The notes beneath the pieces are model-generated. The model was not told the DNA's origin. It did not search any database and saw only the letters and a program-made list of their open reading frames with translations. The translations under genes and the position numbers were made by a program. From a bacterium (GTDB lineage: Bacteria; UBA8248), in the NCBI GenBank assembly GCA_022828125.1, contig JAJEJD010000018.1:124001-188000 (forward strand): 64,000 bases of DNA, read 5' to 3'. How positions within the stretch are numbered: position 1 is the stretch's first letter; each line of letters starts with the position of its first letter. Below are positions 50,862 through 60,495 of the stretch, piece after piece.

Positions 50862-51425
50862 TTGCCAGACAGAACATGTATCGCTTGTCGGAATAAAGGA
50901 AATGCGAACATTCTTTTTAGGATGGTAATAAGCCCCGTTGGGAGTATCGTTTGCGAGCTAGGAAGAAAATTGCCGGGAAGAGGGGCACATTGTTGTTTTG
51001 ACATGAATTGCATTTCAAAGCTTGTTTCTTCGAATCGCTTGGAAATTGCGTTGAAAGGAAGGCATTTCAAGATTGACTCGGACGAATTGCTTCAGAATGT
51101 GAGAATACTTCTTCGGAGAAACCTCGAAGGTATGTTGATTGCTTCTAAGAGAAAGGGTGTACTTACCTTTGGGAAAGAGGCGGTATTTAAGAAGGTAAAA
51201 CTCTCGAAAGTGGGAAAACCGTTTGTTTCCAAAGATATATCACCCAATAATTTGATGAACTTGAAACGGATTTCCGAAGAATTTTATGTGCTCCCTTTTG
51301 TTATGAATGAACTCGGGGAGTTTTTTGATCGCAGACCGACTGGCGTGTTATTTATAAATGACGCTCTTCTTGTAAACAGCATCTGCTTACGCTTGATACA
51401 GGAAAGAGCCATTAGTAATGGTTGA
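50862..51425 (+). CDS. ylxR: YlxR (DUF448) and L7Ae-like fusion protein
   Basis: The 187-residue protein starts with TTG after AAGGA. Residues 1-75 are a YlxR/DUF448 domain (DRTCIACRNKG, LPGRGAHCCFDMNCI). Residues about 80-187 resemble an L7Ae/YlxQ RNA-binding domain (LLRRNLEGMLIASKRKG, VSKDISPNNLMNL). In many bacteria these are two genes between nusA and infB; a fused form is known in alphaproteobacteria. Likely RNA- or nucleoid-binding. Confidence 0.82.
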   Translation: MPDRTCIACRNKGNANILFRMVISPVGSIVCELGRKLPGRGAHCCFDMNCISKLVSSNRLEIALKGRHFKIDSDELLQNVRILLRRNLEGMLIASKRKGVLTFGKEAVFKKVKLSKVGKPFVSKDISPNNLMNLKRISEEFYVLPFVMNELGEFFDRRPTGVLFINDALLVNSICLRLIQERAISNG

Positions 51426-51504
51426 AGCAAGGAATGCGGCGGGGTTCATCTTGGGTTTCTTATTGACCGGACAATGGATGTGAATCATCTGCAGTGGAGG
51501 TTTC

Positions 51505-53763
51505 ATGGCAAGCGTACGAGTATACCAACTGGCTAAAAATCTCGGGTATGACAGCAAAACGTTTGTTGAGGAATTGGCCAGGGAAGGAATCGTAGTTAAA
51601 AGCCATATGAGTACCGTGGATGATGAAACAGCTGAGCTTGTTATGGCGCTTTTTTCTCAGGAAGCACTCCAAGAGGAAAAAGAAGATCCGGTAAGCAAGA
51701 CCGAAAAAAAAGTTGCCGTAAAAACAAAAGCTGAAACGCCGAAAAAAGCAAGTGAGCCCACCTCGGAAGATGTAGAATCCCAGGAAGTGTCAACAGTCTC
51801 TCCTGCCACTCAAGAAGCAGCAGTTCAAATGAAAGTTACACCAGAAGATGCAGCTGTTGACGAAAAGCCAAGTGCGGGAAAAGACAAGACTGGCACAGAC
51901 GAACGAACAGTTTCAGAGCACGCAGCACCGTTGCCTGAAGATAACGTCCTCACACCATCACCAAGTTCCAAAGTTGCTCGAGATGTCAGCACAGAGAAAC
52001 CTTCTCGCCGACATGGAGGGCGTGTACGTATCGCAGAAACAATTACGGTGAAAGAACTCGCTGAGAAAATTAACGTGAAGGCGACGGAAGTTATCAAGGA
52101 ATTAATGAAAAAAGGCCAGATGACGACTATCAATCAAATGATCGATCACAACACGGCTACCGATATATCTGAAACCTTCGGCTATGAAGTTGAAATATCC
52201 AAAGACAATATTGAAGATCTGCTGATTCAGGAAGAGGATAGAGAAGAAGACCTTTTGCCCAGGTCTCCTGTTATAACCATTATGGGTCATGTTGATCATG
52301 GAAAAACGAGGCTTCTCGACGCCATCCGCAAAGCCAACGTGATGGAAGGCGAAGCAGGCGGGATCACTCAGCATATTGGCGCCTATCGAGTCACTACGGA
52401 CAAGGGGACGGCTGTATTTTTAGATACCCCGGGGCACGAAGCCTTTACAGCGATGAGGGCGCGCGGGGCACAAGTAACAGATTTGGTAATCATCGTAGTG
52501 GCGGCGAATGAAGGCGTTATGCCTCAAACTCGAGAGGCAATCGATCATGCGAAAGCCGCCGGCGTTCCGATTATGGTGGCGATGAATAAAATGGACTTGG
52601 CAGACGCTAACCCCGACAGAGTAAAACAGCAACTCTCGACATTGGATTTAATCCCGGAAGATTGGGGTGGGGATACGGTTTATTCTGAAATTTCCGCAAA
52701 AGAGAACATTGGAATTGATGATCTTTTGGACCTCGCCATTTTGCAGGCTGAACTCATGGAGTTGAAGGCCAACCCGAGCCGGCTCGCCAGCGGCGTTGTT
52801 GTGGAAGCGAAGCTAGATAGGGGCCGTGGGCCAGTAGCTACTGTTTTAGTTCAACGAGGTACTCTGAATGTGAGTGATAATTTTGTGGCCGGTAAATGGA
52901 ATGGCAAGGTTCGCGCGCTCTTGGATGATCAGGGGCGAAAGTTGAAGCTCGCAGGACCTTCTACGCCGGTGGAAATTTTGGGATTTGCCGGTGTTCCGGA
53001 GGCTGGTGACACATTTACGGTTTTAGAAGATGAGAAGATGACGAGAGAGATAAGCGCAAGGCGGCAACAACGTGAACGTATGGCGGCGCTTATGGCTTCT
53101 GCACGTGTTTCTTTGGAAAGTTTCATGGAAAACGTAAAAGAAGGGCAAGTGAAAGAGTTGAGCTTAATCTTGAAGGCGGATGTTCAGGGAAGCATAGAAG
53201 CATTGAAAGAATCTTTGGGCAAGCTGGGGAATGAGGAAGTAGGAGTTAAGGTGCTGCATAGTGCGGTAGGCGGCATCACAGAAACCGACGTGATGCTTGC
53301 AGCTGCCTCGGCAGCCGTAATCGTAGGTTTTAACGTTCGTCCGACGCCAGGGGCTAGAGAAGTCGCGAAACATGAAAAAGTAGACATTCGATTATATTCT
53401 GTCATCTATGACGCTATTGATGAAATCAAATCGGCTCTTGAGGGCATACTCGAGCCCGTTCAGCGAGAAGTAGTACGTGGGCACGCAGAAATCCGGGAAC
53501 TATTCCATGTGCCCAATGTGGGAACCATAGCGGGTTGTTATGTCACTGACGGAAATATCAACAGAAATTCGGATGTGCGTCTCATCCGGGATAATGTAGT
53601 TATATATACGGGCAAAATTTCATCTTTGAGGCGTTTCAAAGATGATGTAAACGAGGTCCAATCCGGTTATGAATGTGGAATCGGAATTGAGAATTATAAC
53701 GACATCAAGCAAGGCGATATCATAGAACCATATGTTACGGAAGAAGTATCTCGGACGCTTTAG
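51505..53763 (+). CDS. infB: Translation initiation factor IF-2
   Basis: The 752-residue GTPase recruits fMet-tRNA to the 30S subunit. GGAGG precedes the start. It opens with the IF2-N motif [20 protein letters not shown], followed by a charged, low-complexity linker to about residue 160. A second IF2-N-like segment follows ([20 protein letters not shown]). The G-domain has GHVDHGKT (261-268), DTPGHEAF and NKMD. Domains II-IV are complete. The linker is shorter than in E. coli. Confidence 0.97.
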   Translation: MASVRVYQLAKNLGYDSKTFVEELAREGIVVKSHMSTVDDETAELVMALFSQEALQEEKEDPVSKTEKKVAVKTKAETPKKASEPTSEDVESQEVSTVSPATQEAAVQMKVTPEDAAVDEKPSAGKDKTGTDERTVSEHAAPLPEDNVLTPSPSSKVARDVSTEKPSRRHGGRVRIAETITVKELAEKINVKATEVIKELMKKGQMTTINQMIDHNTATDISETFGYEVEISKDNIEDLLIQEEDREEDLLPRSPVITIMGHVDHGKTRLLDAIRKANVMEGEAGGITQHIGAYRVTTDKGTAVFLDTPGHEAFTAMRARGAQVTDLVIIVVAANEGVMPQTREAIDHAKAAGVPIMVAMNKMDLADANPDRVKQQLSTLDLIPEDWGGDTVYSEISAKENIGIDDLLDLAILQAELMELKANPSRLASGVVVEAKLDRGRGPVATVLVQRGTLNVSDNFVAGKWNGKVRALLDDQGRKLKLAGPSTPVEILGFAGVPEAGDTFTVLEDEKMTREISARRQQRERMAALMASARVSLESFMENVKEGQVKELSLILKADVQGSIEALKESLGKLGNEEVGVKVLHSAVGGITETDVMLAAASAAVIVGFNVRPTPGAREVAKHEKVDIRLYSVIYDAIDEIKSALEGILEPVQREVVRGHAEIRELFHVPNVGTIAGCYVTDGNINRNSDVRLIRDNVVIYTGKISSLRRFKDDVNEVQSGYECGIGIENYNDIKQGDIIEPYVTEEVSRTL

Positions 53764-53799
53764 GTTGATTTATTTGGACTTTTCTGAAATCTTCACTCC

Positions 53800-54084
53800 A
53801 TGCCTGTTGTTGGTCTTCTGAAAATCGATGTTCAGATACCTGAATGCCGTTCGCTCAAAGCAAAGCGTAAAATAGTTCGGTCGATCACAACACGCTTGCG
53901 TCAACGGTTTAATGTATCTGTCGCTGAGGTCGATTTCCAGGACAAGTGGCAGAGATGTCGTATCGGCGTAAGTATCGTAAGCAATGACAGTCGGTTTGTA
54001 GATAGCCAGCTTAGAAAAGTGCTGAATTGTCTTGAGGGAATGGGTTTAACAAATGTATTGGATTTTGATATCGAGATTTTTTGA
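53800..54084 (+). CDS. DUF503-family protein
   Basis: The 94-residue protein has the DUF503 pattern: VGLLKIDVQIPECRSLKAKR, RQRFNVSVAEVD and QDKWQRCRIGVSIVSND. It is commonly found between infB and rbfA. Function is uncertain; a role linked to ribosome assembly is inferred from position. Confidence 0.9.
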   Translation: MPVVGLLKIDVQIPECRSLKAKRKIVRSITTRLRQRFNVSVAEVDFQDKWQRCRIGVSIVSNDSRFVDSQLRKVLNCLEGMGLTNVLDFDIEIF

Positions 54085-54108
54085 AATCCATGGAGAGTAA
54101 TCGAAAAC

Positions 54109-54462
54109 ATGAGCAATTCTCGCATGCTGCGCGTAGCGGAACTTATACAATCCGAAATCGCGAATATGGTGATGAGGGATGTGAAGGATCCGCGTGTGCA
54201 GCATGTTGTGATTACTCGAGTAGAAGTGTCCCCGGATTTGAGAGTAGCGAAGGTCTACTTTAGCCGATACGGTGAAAATCAAGGAAATGCTGAAGAGATG
54301 GAAGAAGGATTCAAGGGACTCGAACGCGCCGGTGGATTCTTGCAGAGGAAACTTGCCGAACGTTTGCAATTGAAAAGTACGCCCAGGCTAAAATTCTTCT
54401 TCGATCACAGTTTGGCATACAGCGCCGAGATTGAACGCTTGTTATCCGATGTAAGGAGATAA
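54109..54462 (+). CDS. rbfA: Ribosome-binding factor A
   Basis: A 117-residue KH-fold protein for late 16S rRNA maturation. Motifs: RVAELIQSEIANMVMRDVKDPR at the N terminus, SPDLRVAKVYFS, and the C-terminal LKFFFDHSLAYSAEIERLL. GGAGAG precedes the start at suitable distance. It lies 17 nt before truB. Confidence 0.96.
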   Translation: MSNSRMLRVAELIQSEIANMVMRDVKDPRVQHVVITRVEVSPDLRVAKVYFSRYGENQGNAEEMEEGFKGLERAGGFLQRKLAERLQLKSTPRLKFFFDHSLAYSAEIERLLSDVRR

Positions 54463-54479
54463 GTTCGAGAAAGGATTGG

Positions 54480-55409
54480 ATGTTGGAAATATCGGGTGTT
54501 TTGAATCTGCAGAAGCAGCATGGTCCTACTTCACACGATATGGTTGATGAAGTGAGAAGGCTGCTTCCCGGAAAAATAAAAGTGGGGCATGCAGGTACGC
54601 TTGACCCTATGGCTGAAGGGGTATTACCGATTTGCATCGGCCCTTCAACGAAATTGTTCTCATATTTTTTGGAGTGCAAGAAAACGTATCGGGCTGTCAT
54701 GTTGTTTGGGCGAGTCACGGACACCCAGGACATAACGGGAAAATTATTGGCCGAATCTGAGCCTGGGGATATTACACTATCTCAAGCTCAAGAGCTTCTG
54801 AATGCAATGCTGGGAAAGACAAAGCAGATGCCCCCGATGTATTCTGCTTTGAAAGCGAATGGAAAGCGCCTGCATGAGTTAGCGCGCTCCGGCAAGGAAA
54901 TTGAAAGAGAAAAGCGACCTATCGAGGTATTCAGGATTAAGGCAGTCGGTATAGACGGGCCACAACTAACTTTTGATGTTACATGTTCTCGGGGAACGTA
55001 TATTCGCTCCATTTGTCATGATGTTGGTGCCAATCAAGGATCCGGCGGATGTTTGCAAGCACTCACGCGAACTGCTCTGGGCCCGTTTGAACTCTCGGAT
55101 TCGGTTTCTCTCGAAGATGCTCGGCAACATTCTAAAGAAAGACGCCTTCAAGATATTCTGATGAGTCCGGCACAGGCTCTCGCACATTTGCCTGCCATTT
55201 ATGTTCGCCCGAGAGCAGAGGTGCGGGTATTGAATGGTGCTATGATCAGGTTCGAAGATGTTCGGGAAGTCGTTGATTTGCCGGTGGATACTCGTGTCCG
55301 TATGCTGAATGAACCGGGTGAGCTATTGGCAGTCGGAAAATTGGTACATGAAAACAAACGAAAACGAAGTCAGGGGTTTGTCGCCCCTGAAAAAGTGTTT
55401 GTCGCCTAG
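54480..55409 (+). CDS. truB: tRNA pseudouridine(55) synthase TruB
   Basis: The 309-residue enzyme forms pseudouridine 55 in tRNA. The catalytic motif is HAGTLDPMAEGVLPICIG (catalytic Asp in GTLDP). Also seen are KTYRAVMLFGRVTDTQDITG, KQMPPMYSALKANGKRLHELARSG and RGTYIRSICHDVG. A C-terminal PUA-like part (about 240-309) completes it. Confidence 0.97.
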   Translation: MLEISGVLNLQKQHGPTSHDMVDEVRRLLPGKIKVGHAGTLDPMAEGVLPICIGPSTKLFSYFLECKKTYRAVMLFGRVTDTQDITGKLLAESEPGDITLSQAQELLNAMLGKTKQMPPMYSALKANGKRLHELARSGKEIEREKRPIEVFRIKAVGIDGPQLTFDVTCSRGTYIRSICHDVGANQGSGGCLQALTRTALGPFELSDSVSLEDARQHSKERRLQDILMSPAQALAHLPAIYVRPRAEVRVLNGAMIRFEDVREVVDLPVDTRVRMLNEPGELLAVGKLVHENKRKRSQGFVAPEKVFVA

Positions 55410-55543
55410 ATTCAAGAGAATATCTGCTCCGTATTTACATTGATGGAAAAGTCGTATAGGATCCGCCCGCTTTCGTGAAGTTACGCTAATGGAATTCAGC
55501 AGGTTCGAGTGTGACATTATAAGCAGTGGAGGAAGTGATAGAA

Positions 55544-55813
55544 ATGCCCCTAGCAAAGGAGCGAAAATCGGAAGTTATCGGAAAATTTCGCACACATGAC
55601 ACCGATACCGGTTCACCAGAAGTGCAGGTAGCTATTCTGACCGAGCGTATTACCTACCTCACAGACCATTTCAAGACCCACAAGAAAGATCATCATTCCC
55701 GAAGAGGTCTATTGAAACTCGTGGGTCAGCGGCGTCGCCTCCTTGATTATCTGAAAGAGAAGGACATCAACCGCTACCGCGCGATAATTCAGGATCTTGG
55801 CCTGCGTCGTTAG
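55544..55813 (+). CDS. rpsO: 30S ribosomal protein S15
   Basis: The 89-residue primary 16S rRNA-binding protein has the S15 signature [19 protein letters not shown], preceded by [19 protein letters not shown]. The ATG at 55544 is used because GGAGG lies 11 nt upstream; an ATG six codons earlier sits on that site. The 134-nt gap from truB may hold its own promoter. Confidence 0.97.
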   Translation: MPLAKERKSEVIGKFRTHDTDTGSPEVQVAILTERITYLTDHFKTHKKDHHSRRGLLKLVGQRRRLLDYLKEKDINRYRAIIQDLGLRR

Positions 55814-55845
55814 ATGTGGGCCTTGCCTCAGAGGGAAGCAATCTA

Positions 55846-57981
55846 ATGCCACCATATCGTAAAGACATTTCCATCAACGGTTATACACTTGCATTCGAAA
55901 CGGGGGAGATAGCCAAGCAAGCCGGTGGCGCCGTAATGATGCATTATGGTGAAACCAGTGTGCTGTGTACGGCTTGCGCCTCGCACTCTACGCGTGAGGG
56001 GATAGATTTTTTCCCGCTTACCGTTGACTACCGAGAATTTTTCTATGCCGCAGGAATTATTCCCGGCAACTTTTTCCGGCGCGAAGCGAAACCTGGCGAG
56101 AGGGAAACATTAACTTGTCGTTTAATCGATAGGCCGATTCGTCCTCTGTTTCCGAAAGAATTTCGTTGCGAGACGATGATACAGGTCATGGTCATGTCCT
56201 ACGACAAGTTGAATGATTCCGACATTTTGGCGATCAACGGGACCTCTGCCGCCCTCCACATTTCGGATATCCCATTCGCCGGTCCTATTGGTGCTGTTCG
56301 CGTTGGGCGAATTGATGGCGGAATTATTGTCAATCCGACGGTCGAACAGCAAATTGACAGCGATCTGAATTGTGTGATGGCTGGAACTGCGGACGCGATA
56401 GTCATGGTGGAAGCCGGCAGCTTTGAAGTTTCCGAAGACGTCTACATGGAAGCGTTTGAGCAGGGCCATTCTGTGATTCAAGAGTTGTGCGCTATGCAGG
56501 ATGAGCTAAGAGCGGAATGTGGAAAGACAAAACGCGTCGTCGAGCCTGAAGAAGAAAATGCAGAACTCATGGAGAAGGTTCGTGAAATTGTTGTTCCAAA
56601 ATTAAAAGCGGCTGCCGAGATTCACGACAAAATGGGACAATATGGCGCAATTGATGAGGCGAAAACTGCTGCAATTGATTCTCTTTGCAGAGACGAAGAG
56701 GGGGCTCCCGATGGGGGCGTTGTCTCTGAGTATTTTGGCAAAATCGAAAAAGAAGTTTTCCGTGGATTGATTCTAGATGATGGCAAACGTTCGGATGGGC
56801 GGGGGCTCCGCGATGTCAGGCCGATCACCATCAGGATATCGCCCCTTGCCAGACCTCATGGTAGCGCGCTGTTCACGCGAGGTGAGACCCAGGCGCTGGT
56901 GACAGTAACACTCGGAACTGCCTCCGAAGCGCAATTGATAGACAGCCTGGACGGGAAAGCCGACAGGACTTTTCTGCTGCACTATAATTTTCCCGGATTC
57001 AGCGTTGGTGAAGCGAAACCGAACCGCGGTCCCGGCCGCCGCGAGATTGGACATGGTGCGCTGGCTTCTCGCGCTGTGCAGGCGATATTGCCTGAGCAGG
57101 AAAATTTTCCTTACACGATTCGCGTGGTTTCAGACATCACGGAAAGTAATGGCAGTTCATCCATGGCGAGCATCTGCGGCGCCAGCCTGGCCTTGATGAA
57201 TGCGGGCGTGCCAATAACCTCTCCGGTCGCCGGCATTGCCATGGGTTTGATTAGTGAAGAATCGACCGGGAGAACGGCAATACTGACCGACATCCTCGGT
57301 CTTGAAGATCATTTGGGAGATATGGACTTCAAAGTCGGTGGTACGCGTCACGGTATTACCGCCCTTCAGATGGATATCAAAATCAAAGGGTTGCAGTTGA
57401 ATCTCGTAAGAGAGGCTTTGGCGCAGGCCAACGATGCGAGGATGCACGTCCTGGATCAAATGGACAAGGTGATTTCCCGGCCAAGCGAAGAGATTTCTCC
57501 CTACGCGCCCAGAATCATGACGATGCAAGTTTCCAAGGACCGTGTGAGGGATGTCATTGGGCCTGGTGGAAAGGTGATTCGAGGCATTGTCGAAGAGACT
57601 GGAGCAGATGTAGATATTGAGGACGATGGAACCATCTTCATCTCATCCACGGATGAAGCAGCTGCCCTGAGGGCGATTGAAATCATTCGTGAACTTACCC
57701 AGGAAGCAGAGAAGGGAACGATTTACTACGGAACAGTCCGAAAAATTATGGATTTCGGAGCATTCGTCGAAATTTTCCCGGGAACGGATGGTCTTTGCCA
57801 TATCAGCATGATTGCGAAGAAGAGAATCGGTTCAGTGAGTGATGTCCTGAAAGAAGGCCAGAAAGTCTTGGTGAAGTGTATTGAAGTGGAAGGCAACGGG
57901 AGAATTCGCCTCTCAATGAAAGATGTTACAGAAGAAGAGTTGCCCGAAGAATGGAAGCAATTCTATGCGCCTGTGACTTGA
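55846..57981 (+). CDS. pnp: Polyribonucleotide nucleotidyltransferase (PNPase)
   Basis: The 711-residue 3'-5' phosphorolytic exoribonuclease starts at the ATG at 55846 after AGAGGGA; an upstream in-frame ATG next to the rpsO stop is less likely. Two RNase PH-like domains flank a helical middle. The second contains GRREIGHGALASRA and TESNGSSSMASICG (catalytic face). The KH domain (VIGPGGKVIRGIVEETG) and S1 domain (YYGTVRKIMDFGAFVEI) follow. The rpsO-pnp order is the standard one. Confidence 0.97.
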   Translation: MPPYRKDISINGYTLAFETGEIAKQAGGAVMMHYGETSVLCTACASHSTREGIDFFPLTVDYREFFYAAGIIPGNFFRREAKPGERETLTCRLIDRPIRPLFPKEFRCETMIQVMVMSYDKLNDSDILAINGTSAALHISDIPFAGPIGAVRVGRIDGGIIVNPTVEQQIDSDLNCVMAGTADAIVMVEAGSFEVSEDVYMEAFEQGHSVIQELCAMQDELRAECGKTKRVVEPEEENAELMEKVREIVVPKLKAAAEIHDKMGQYGAIDEAKTAAIDSLCRDEEGAPDGGVVSEYFGKIEKEVFRGLILDDGKRSDGRGLRDVRPITIRISPLARPHGSALFTRGETQALVTVTLGTASEAQLIDSLDGKADRTFLLHYNFPGFSVGEAKPNRGPGRREIGHGALASRAVQAILPEQENFPYTIRVVSDITESNGSSSMASICGASLALMNAGVPITSPVAGIAMGLISEESTGRTAILTDILGLEDHLGDMDFKVGGTRHGITALQMDIKIKGLQLNLVREALAQANDARMHVLDQMDKVISRPSEEISPYAPRIMTMQVSKDRVRDVIGPGGKVIRGIVEETGADVDIEDDGTIFISSTDEAAALRAIEIIRELTQEAEKGTIYYGTVRKIMDFGAFVEIFPGTDGLCHISMIAKKRIGSVSDVLKEGQKVLVKCIEVEGNGRIRLSMKDVTEEELPEEWKQFYAPVT

Positions 57982-58004
57982 TGTTTCCAGAATTTAATGT
58001 ATGC

Positions 58005-58033
58005 GCCGGTCTCCTTTTGGAGGCCGGTTTTTT
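58005..58033 (+). terminator. Rho-independent terminator after pnp
   Basis: CCGGTCTCC-TTTT-GGAGGCCGG forms a nine-pair stem followed by six T, about 25 nt past the pnp stop. It ends the long translation operon. Confidence 0.93.
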
Positions 58034-58120
58034 GGTTTCTTCCTGGTGAAATGAGATGCAGTGTGCTTCTTGGCTTGCTTGTGTCACTAGATAACACTTC
58101 ATGAAAATCCAGAGGGTAAA

Positions 58121-59209
58121 ATGAGCAAAAAGTCACTAGGTGTGGGTGTTGTAGGTTCGGGCAGAATCGGGACTTTGCGGGCGAATCTGGTCTCGCATCA
58201 CCCGTCTCTTGAGTTTCTGGCGGTATCTGACATCGATCAAGACCGCGCGAAAGAATTGGGAGAGCAGGTAGGCGCTCAACTTGCTACCGGGAAAAATGAG
58301 GAAGTAATCGAACATCCGGATGTCACGACTGTCATCGTATCCACGCCCGAACATGACCACGCCGATTCCATCATCCATGCCCTGGAATTAGGCAAGCCCG
58401 TGCTGGTGGAAAAACCCATTTCCCTGACTTTGGAGGATTCCGACCGCATACTCTCGGTTGTTGAGAGAACGGGCACCGAACTCAGGGTAGGTTATGCCCA
58501 GCGATTCAAACGTCGTTACCAGTTGGCGAAAGAACAAATCGTGCAAGGAAGGCTGGGGGAAATTCTCGCAGGCACGGGCCGGACCTGTAACACGCGCGCC
58601 CAGGGACTGCAGATTCTCAAGCGCTCTCCGCATGCAACGCCGGTTCTCGACGTGCTCACATATTGGGTAGATATGTCCTGCTGGTTCCTGGAGGGCCATC
58701 GACCGGTGGAAGTGGTCGCCCGGGGAAACGGGAAAATATATAAAGAACACGGCTATTCGGCGAACGATGTCACCTGGTCGATTGTCACCTTCGATAACGG
58801 GGCTGTGATGAATCTGGGCGTTTTTTATGCCCTGCCTGCGAAATATCCGGCTCTGGGCCAAAGTGTGAGGATGGAGATTTACGGTACGGACGGCGTTTTG
58901 ATGCTGGATGAAGACCATAAGGATGAGATGCTCTACACCGACAAGGGAATTCCCCACACGTATATTCCCGACCATCACATCAACACGGCATTCTTGAGCA
59001 GTACGACTCCCGGCGACTGGGCGGCGGGTGATTATTGGGGGCCATTGGGTGATGAAACAAGGAGTTGGCTGGATCATGTCATCAACGGGAGGCCGACAAC
59101 GCATGCCACGGCTGAGGATGCGCGCCAAACCCTGGAGGTGACGATAGCGATGGAACTGTCTTCCCAAACGGGTGAAGCCGTGCAATTGCCCTTGGGGGAG
59201 GGGCATTAA
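58121..59209 (+). CDS. Gfo/Idh/MocA-family oxidoreductase
   Basis: The 362-residue NAD(P)-dependent sugar or polyol dehydrogenase has an N-terminal Rossmann motif GVVGSGRIGTLRANLV. It continues with VSDIDQDRA, STPEHDHADSIIHALELGKPVLVEKP (EKP motif with the catalytic-region lysine) and a C-terminal alpha/beta domain. It resembles inositol 2-dehydrogenases. It has its own short upstream region after the pnp terminator, so it is a separate transcription unit. Confidence 0.92.
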   Translation: MSKKSLGVGVVGSGRIGTLRANLVSHHPSLEFLAVSDIDQDRAKELGEQVGAQLATGKNEEVIEHPDVTTVIVSTPEHDHADSIIHALELGKPVLVEKPISLTLEDSDRILSVVERTGTELRVGYAQRFKRRYQLAKEQIVQGRLGEILAGTGRTCNTRAQGLQILKRSPHATPVLDVLTYWVDMSCWFLEGHRPVEVVARGNGKIYKEHGYSANDVTWSIVTFDNGAVMNLGVFYALPAKYPALGQSVRMEIYGTDGVLMLDEDHKDEMLYTDKGIPHTYIPDHHINTAFLSSTTPGDWAAGDYWGPLGDETRSWLDHVINGRPTTHATAEDARQTLEVTIAMELSSQTGEAVQLPLGEGH

Positions 59210-59323
59210 GAAATACGAGCGGATAGAGATATCCCCCTATGGTGTCGCTCCGTTGGGTGCATTTCGCACGACTCGGATTTGGACTTGCAAACACCAGTAA
59301 ATCAACGACATCCTCTGTTTCAT

Positions 59324-60325
59324 CTAGGCATTTTCTTTTAGCGCGGTATAATCCTTCGTGTAGTTGGGAACCGGGGTTGCTCCCTGTCCCTGGATAATGT
59401 GAATTTTTCCTTCGGTGCGGTCGGCGTTTCTGAATCCGCGCTGCACGCCGGTGGGCACCCAGCAGGCATCCCATGGGTCGAGAACGGCCTGGTGGATACT
59501 CCCCCGCTCGTCAGCCCAGTAGACGACCCATCTGCCTTCCAGCGGGATAAAAAGTTCTTCGCATGGGTGGTCATGAAGCGGGGCGCCCCGGCCATTGCCG
59601 CATTCCACCATCGCGTACCCAATCTCTCCCTCGGAGAGAGAAGGCGGTGGTCCGTCCTCCCTGTCCCCGGAAACGCCGCCGATATAGCGCCTGAGCGAAC
59701 GAACTCCTTCAGGGAGCGAGGCTTCGTAGTAAACGTTCCAGTTGCGAGGACATTCCTCAAAACGGACTAACTGGGTGGCGGGATCATAGGCGGGTTGTTT
59801 GACGTAAGCTTCCGTCCGGGCGTCATCGGGCAACCCCTCCTGCAGCGATTCATGGTAGACGGGATATTGGTAGTCGCCTTGACCATGGATGAAATGAATA
59901 AACCCGTCATCTTTGCCGACGTTTCTGAACCCGCGCATGATGCCCGATGGTACGCGGATGAGGTCGTATTTGCCCAGTATGACGTTTTTAAGTGCTTTGG
60001 TTTCAAAGTCTTCCCAGTAAATCTCAAATTCGCCTTCCCAGACCATGAAAATCTCTTCATCCGGATGATCGTGAAGCGGAGCGCCGTTATTGGGAGGCGT
60101 CATCGCGATCCCGCAGGTAAATTCCCAGCCGGGTAGAGGGGAACGCAGATCTTGGCCGGAAATGCCGCCGATGTAGCGGTAAATCGCGCGGTGATTCCCC
60201 TCGCCGAGCGATTCGTGATATTCCCCCCAATCGGGAATCATTTCACCGAAGCGAATGACCGTAACCGGCGCCACCGTAGTTTTGGGCTTGAGGGTTTGCT
60301 GGTTTGAATTATTGGAAGCATTCAT
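59324..60325 (-). CDS. Bicupin protein
   Basis: The 333-residue protein starts at the ATG at 60325 after GAGGAG. It consists of two homologous cupin halves (about 15-165 and 175-333), each with an intact metal motif: GAPLHDHPDEEIFMVWEGEF and GAPLHDHPCEELFIPLEGRW. Each half ends with a similar segment containing GxxRGFRN. It may be a ring-cleaving dioxygenase or isomerase; the activity is not evident. It converges with the Gfo/Idh/MocA gene. Confidence 0.85.
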   Translation of the reverse strand: MNASNNSNQQTLKPKTTVAPVTVIRFGEMIPDWGEYHESLGEGNHRAIYRYIGGISGQDLRSPLPGWEFTCGIAMTPPNNGAPLHDHPDEEIFMVWEGEFEIYWEDFETKALKNVILGKYDLIRVPSGIMRGFRNVGKDDGFIHFIHGQGDYQYPVYHESLQEGLPDDARTEAYVKQPAYDPATQLVRFEECPRNWNVYYEASLPEGVRSLRRYIGGVSGDREDGPPPSLSEGEIGYAMVECGNGRGAPLHDHPCEELFIPLEGRWVVYWADERGSIHQAVLDPWDACWVPTGVQRGFRNADRTEGKIHIIQGQGATPVPNYTKDYTALKENA

Positions 60326-60365
60326 TCTTGGTTCTCCTCGATAGTGAGAATTACCATTTCTCCAA

Positions 60366-60377
60366 CCCCGCATTTGC
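60366..60377. repeat. CCCCGCATTTGC repeat unit
   Basis: The 12-mer CCCCGCATTTGC occurs here (followed by another GCATTTGC) in the 170-nt divergent gap before the amidohydrolase. It recurs at 45096, 63466 and 63552. No gene is visible in the gap. Confidence 0.45.
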
Positions 60378-60495
60378 TCGCATTTGCTGTAAATGGCGAT
60401 CAAGGTGAATATGTTATCACCACCTTGGGAGTATTGCTATCCTTGGCTTTAGGGTGGATTGTAAAGAGTGGATTCTAGATTCAGAGGGTAATCAT

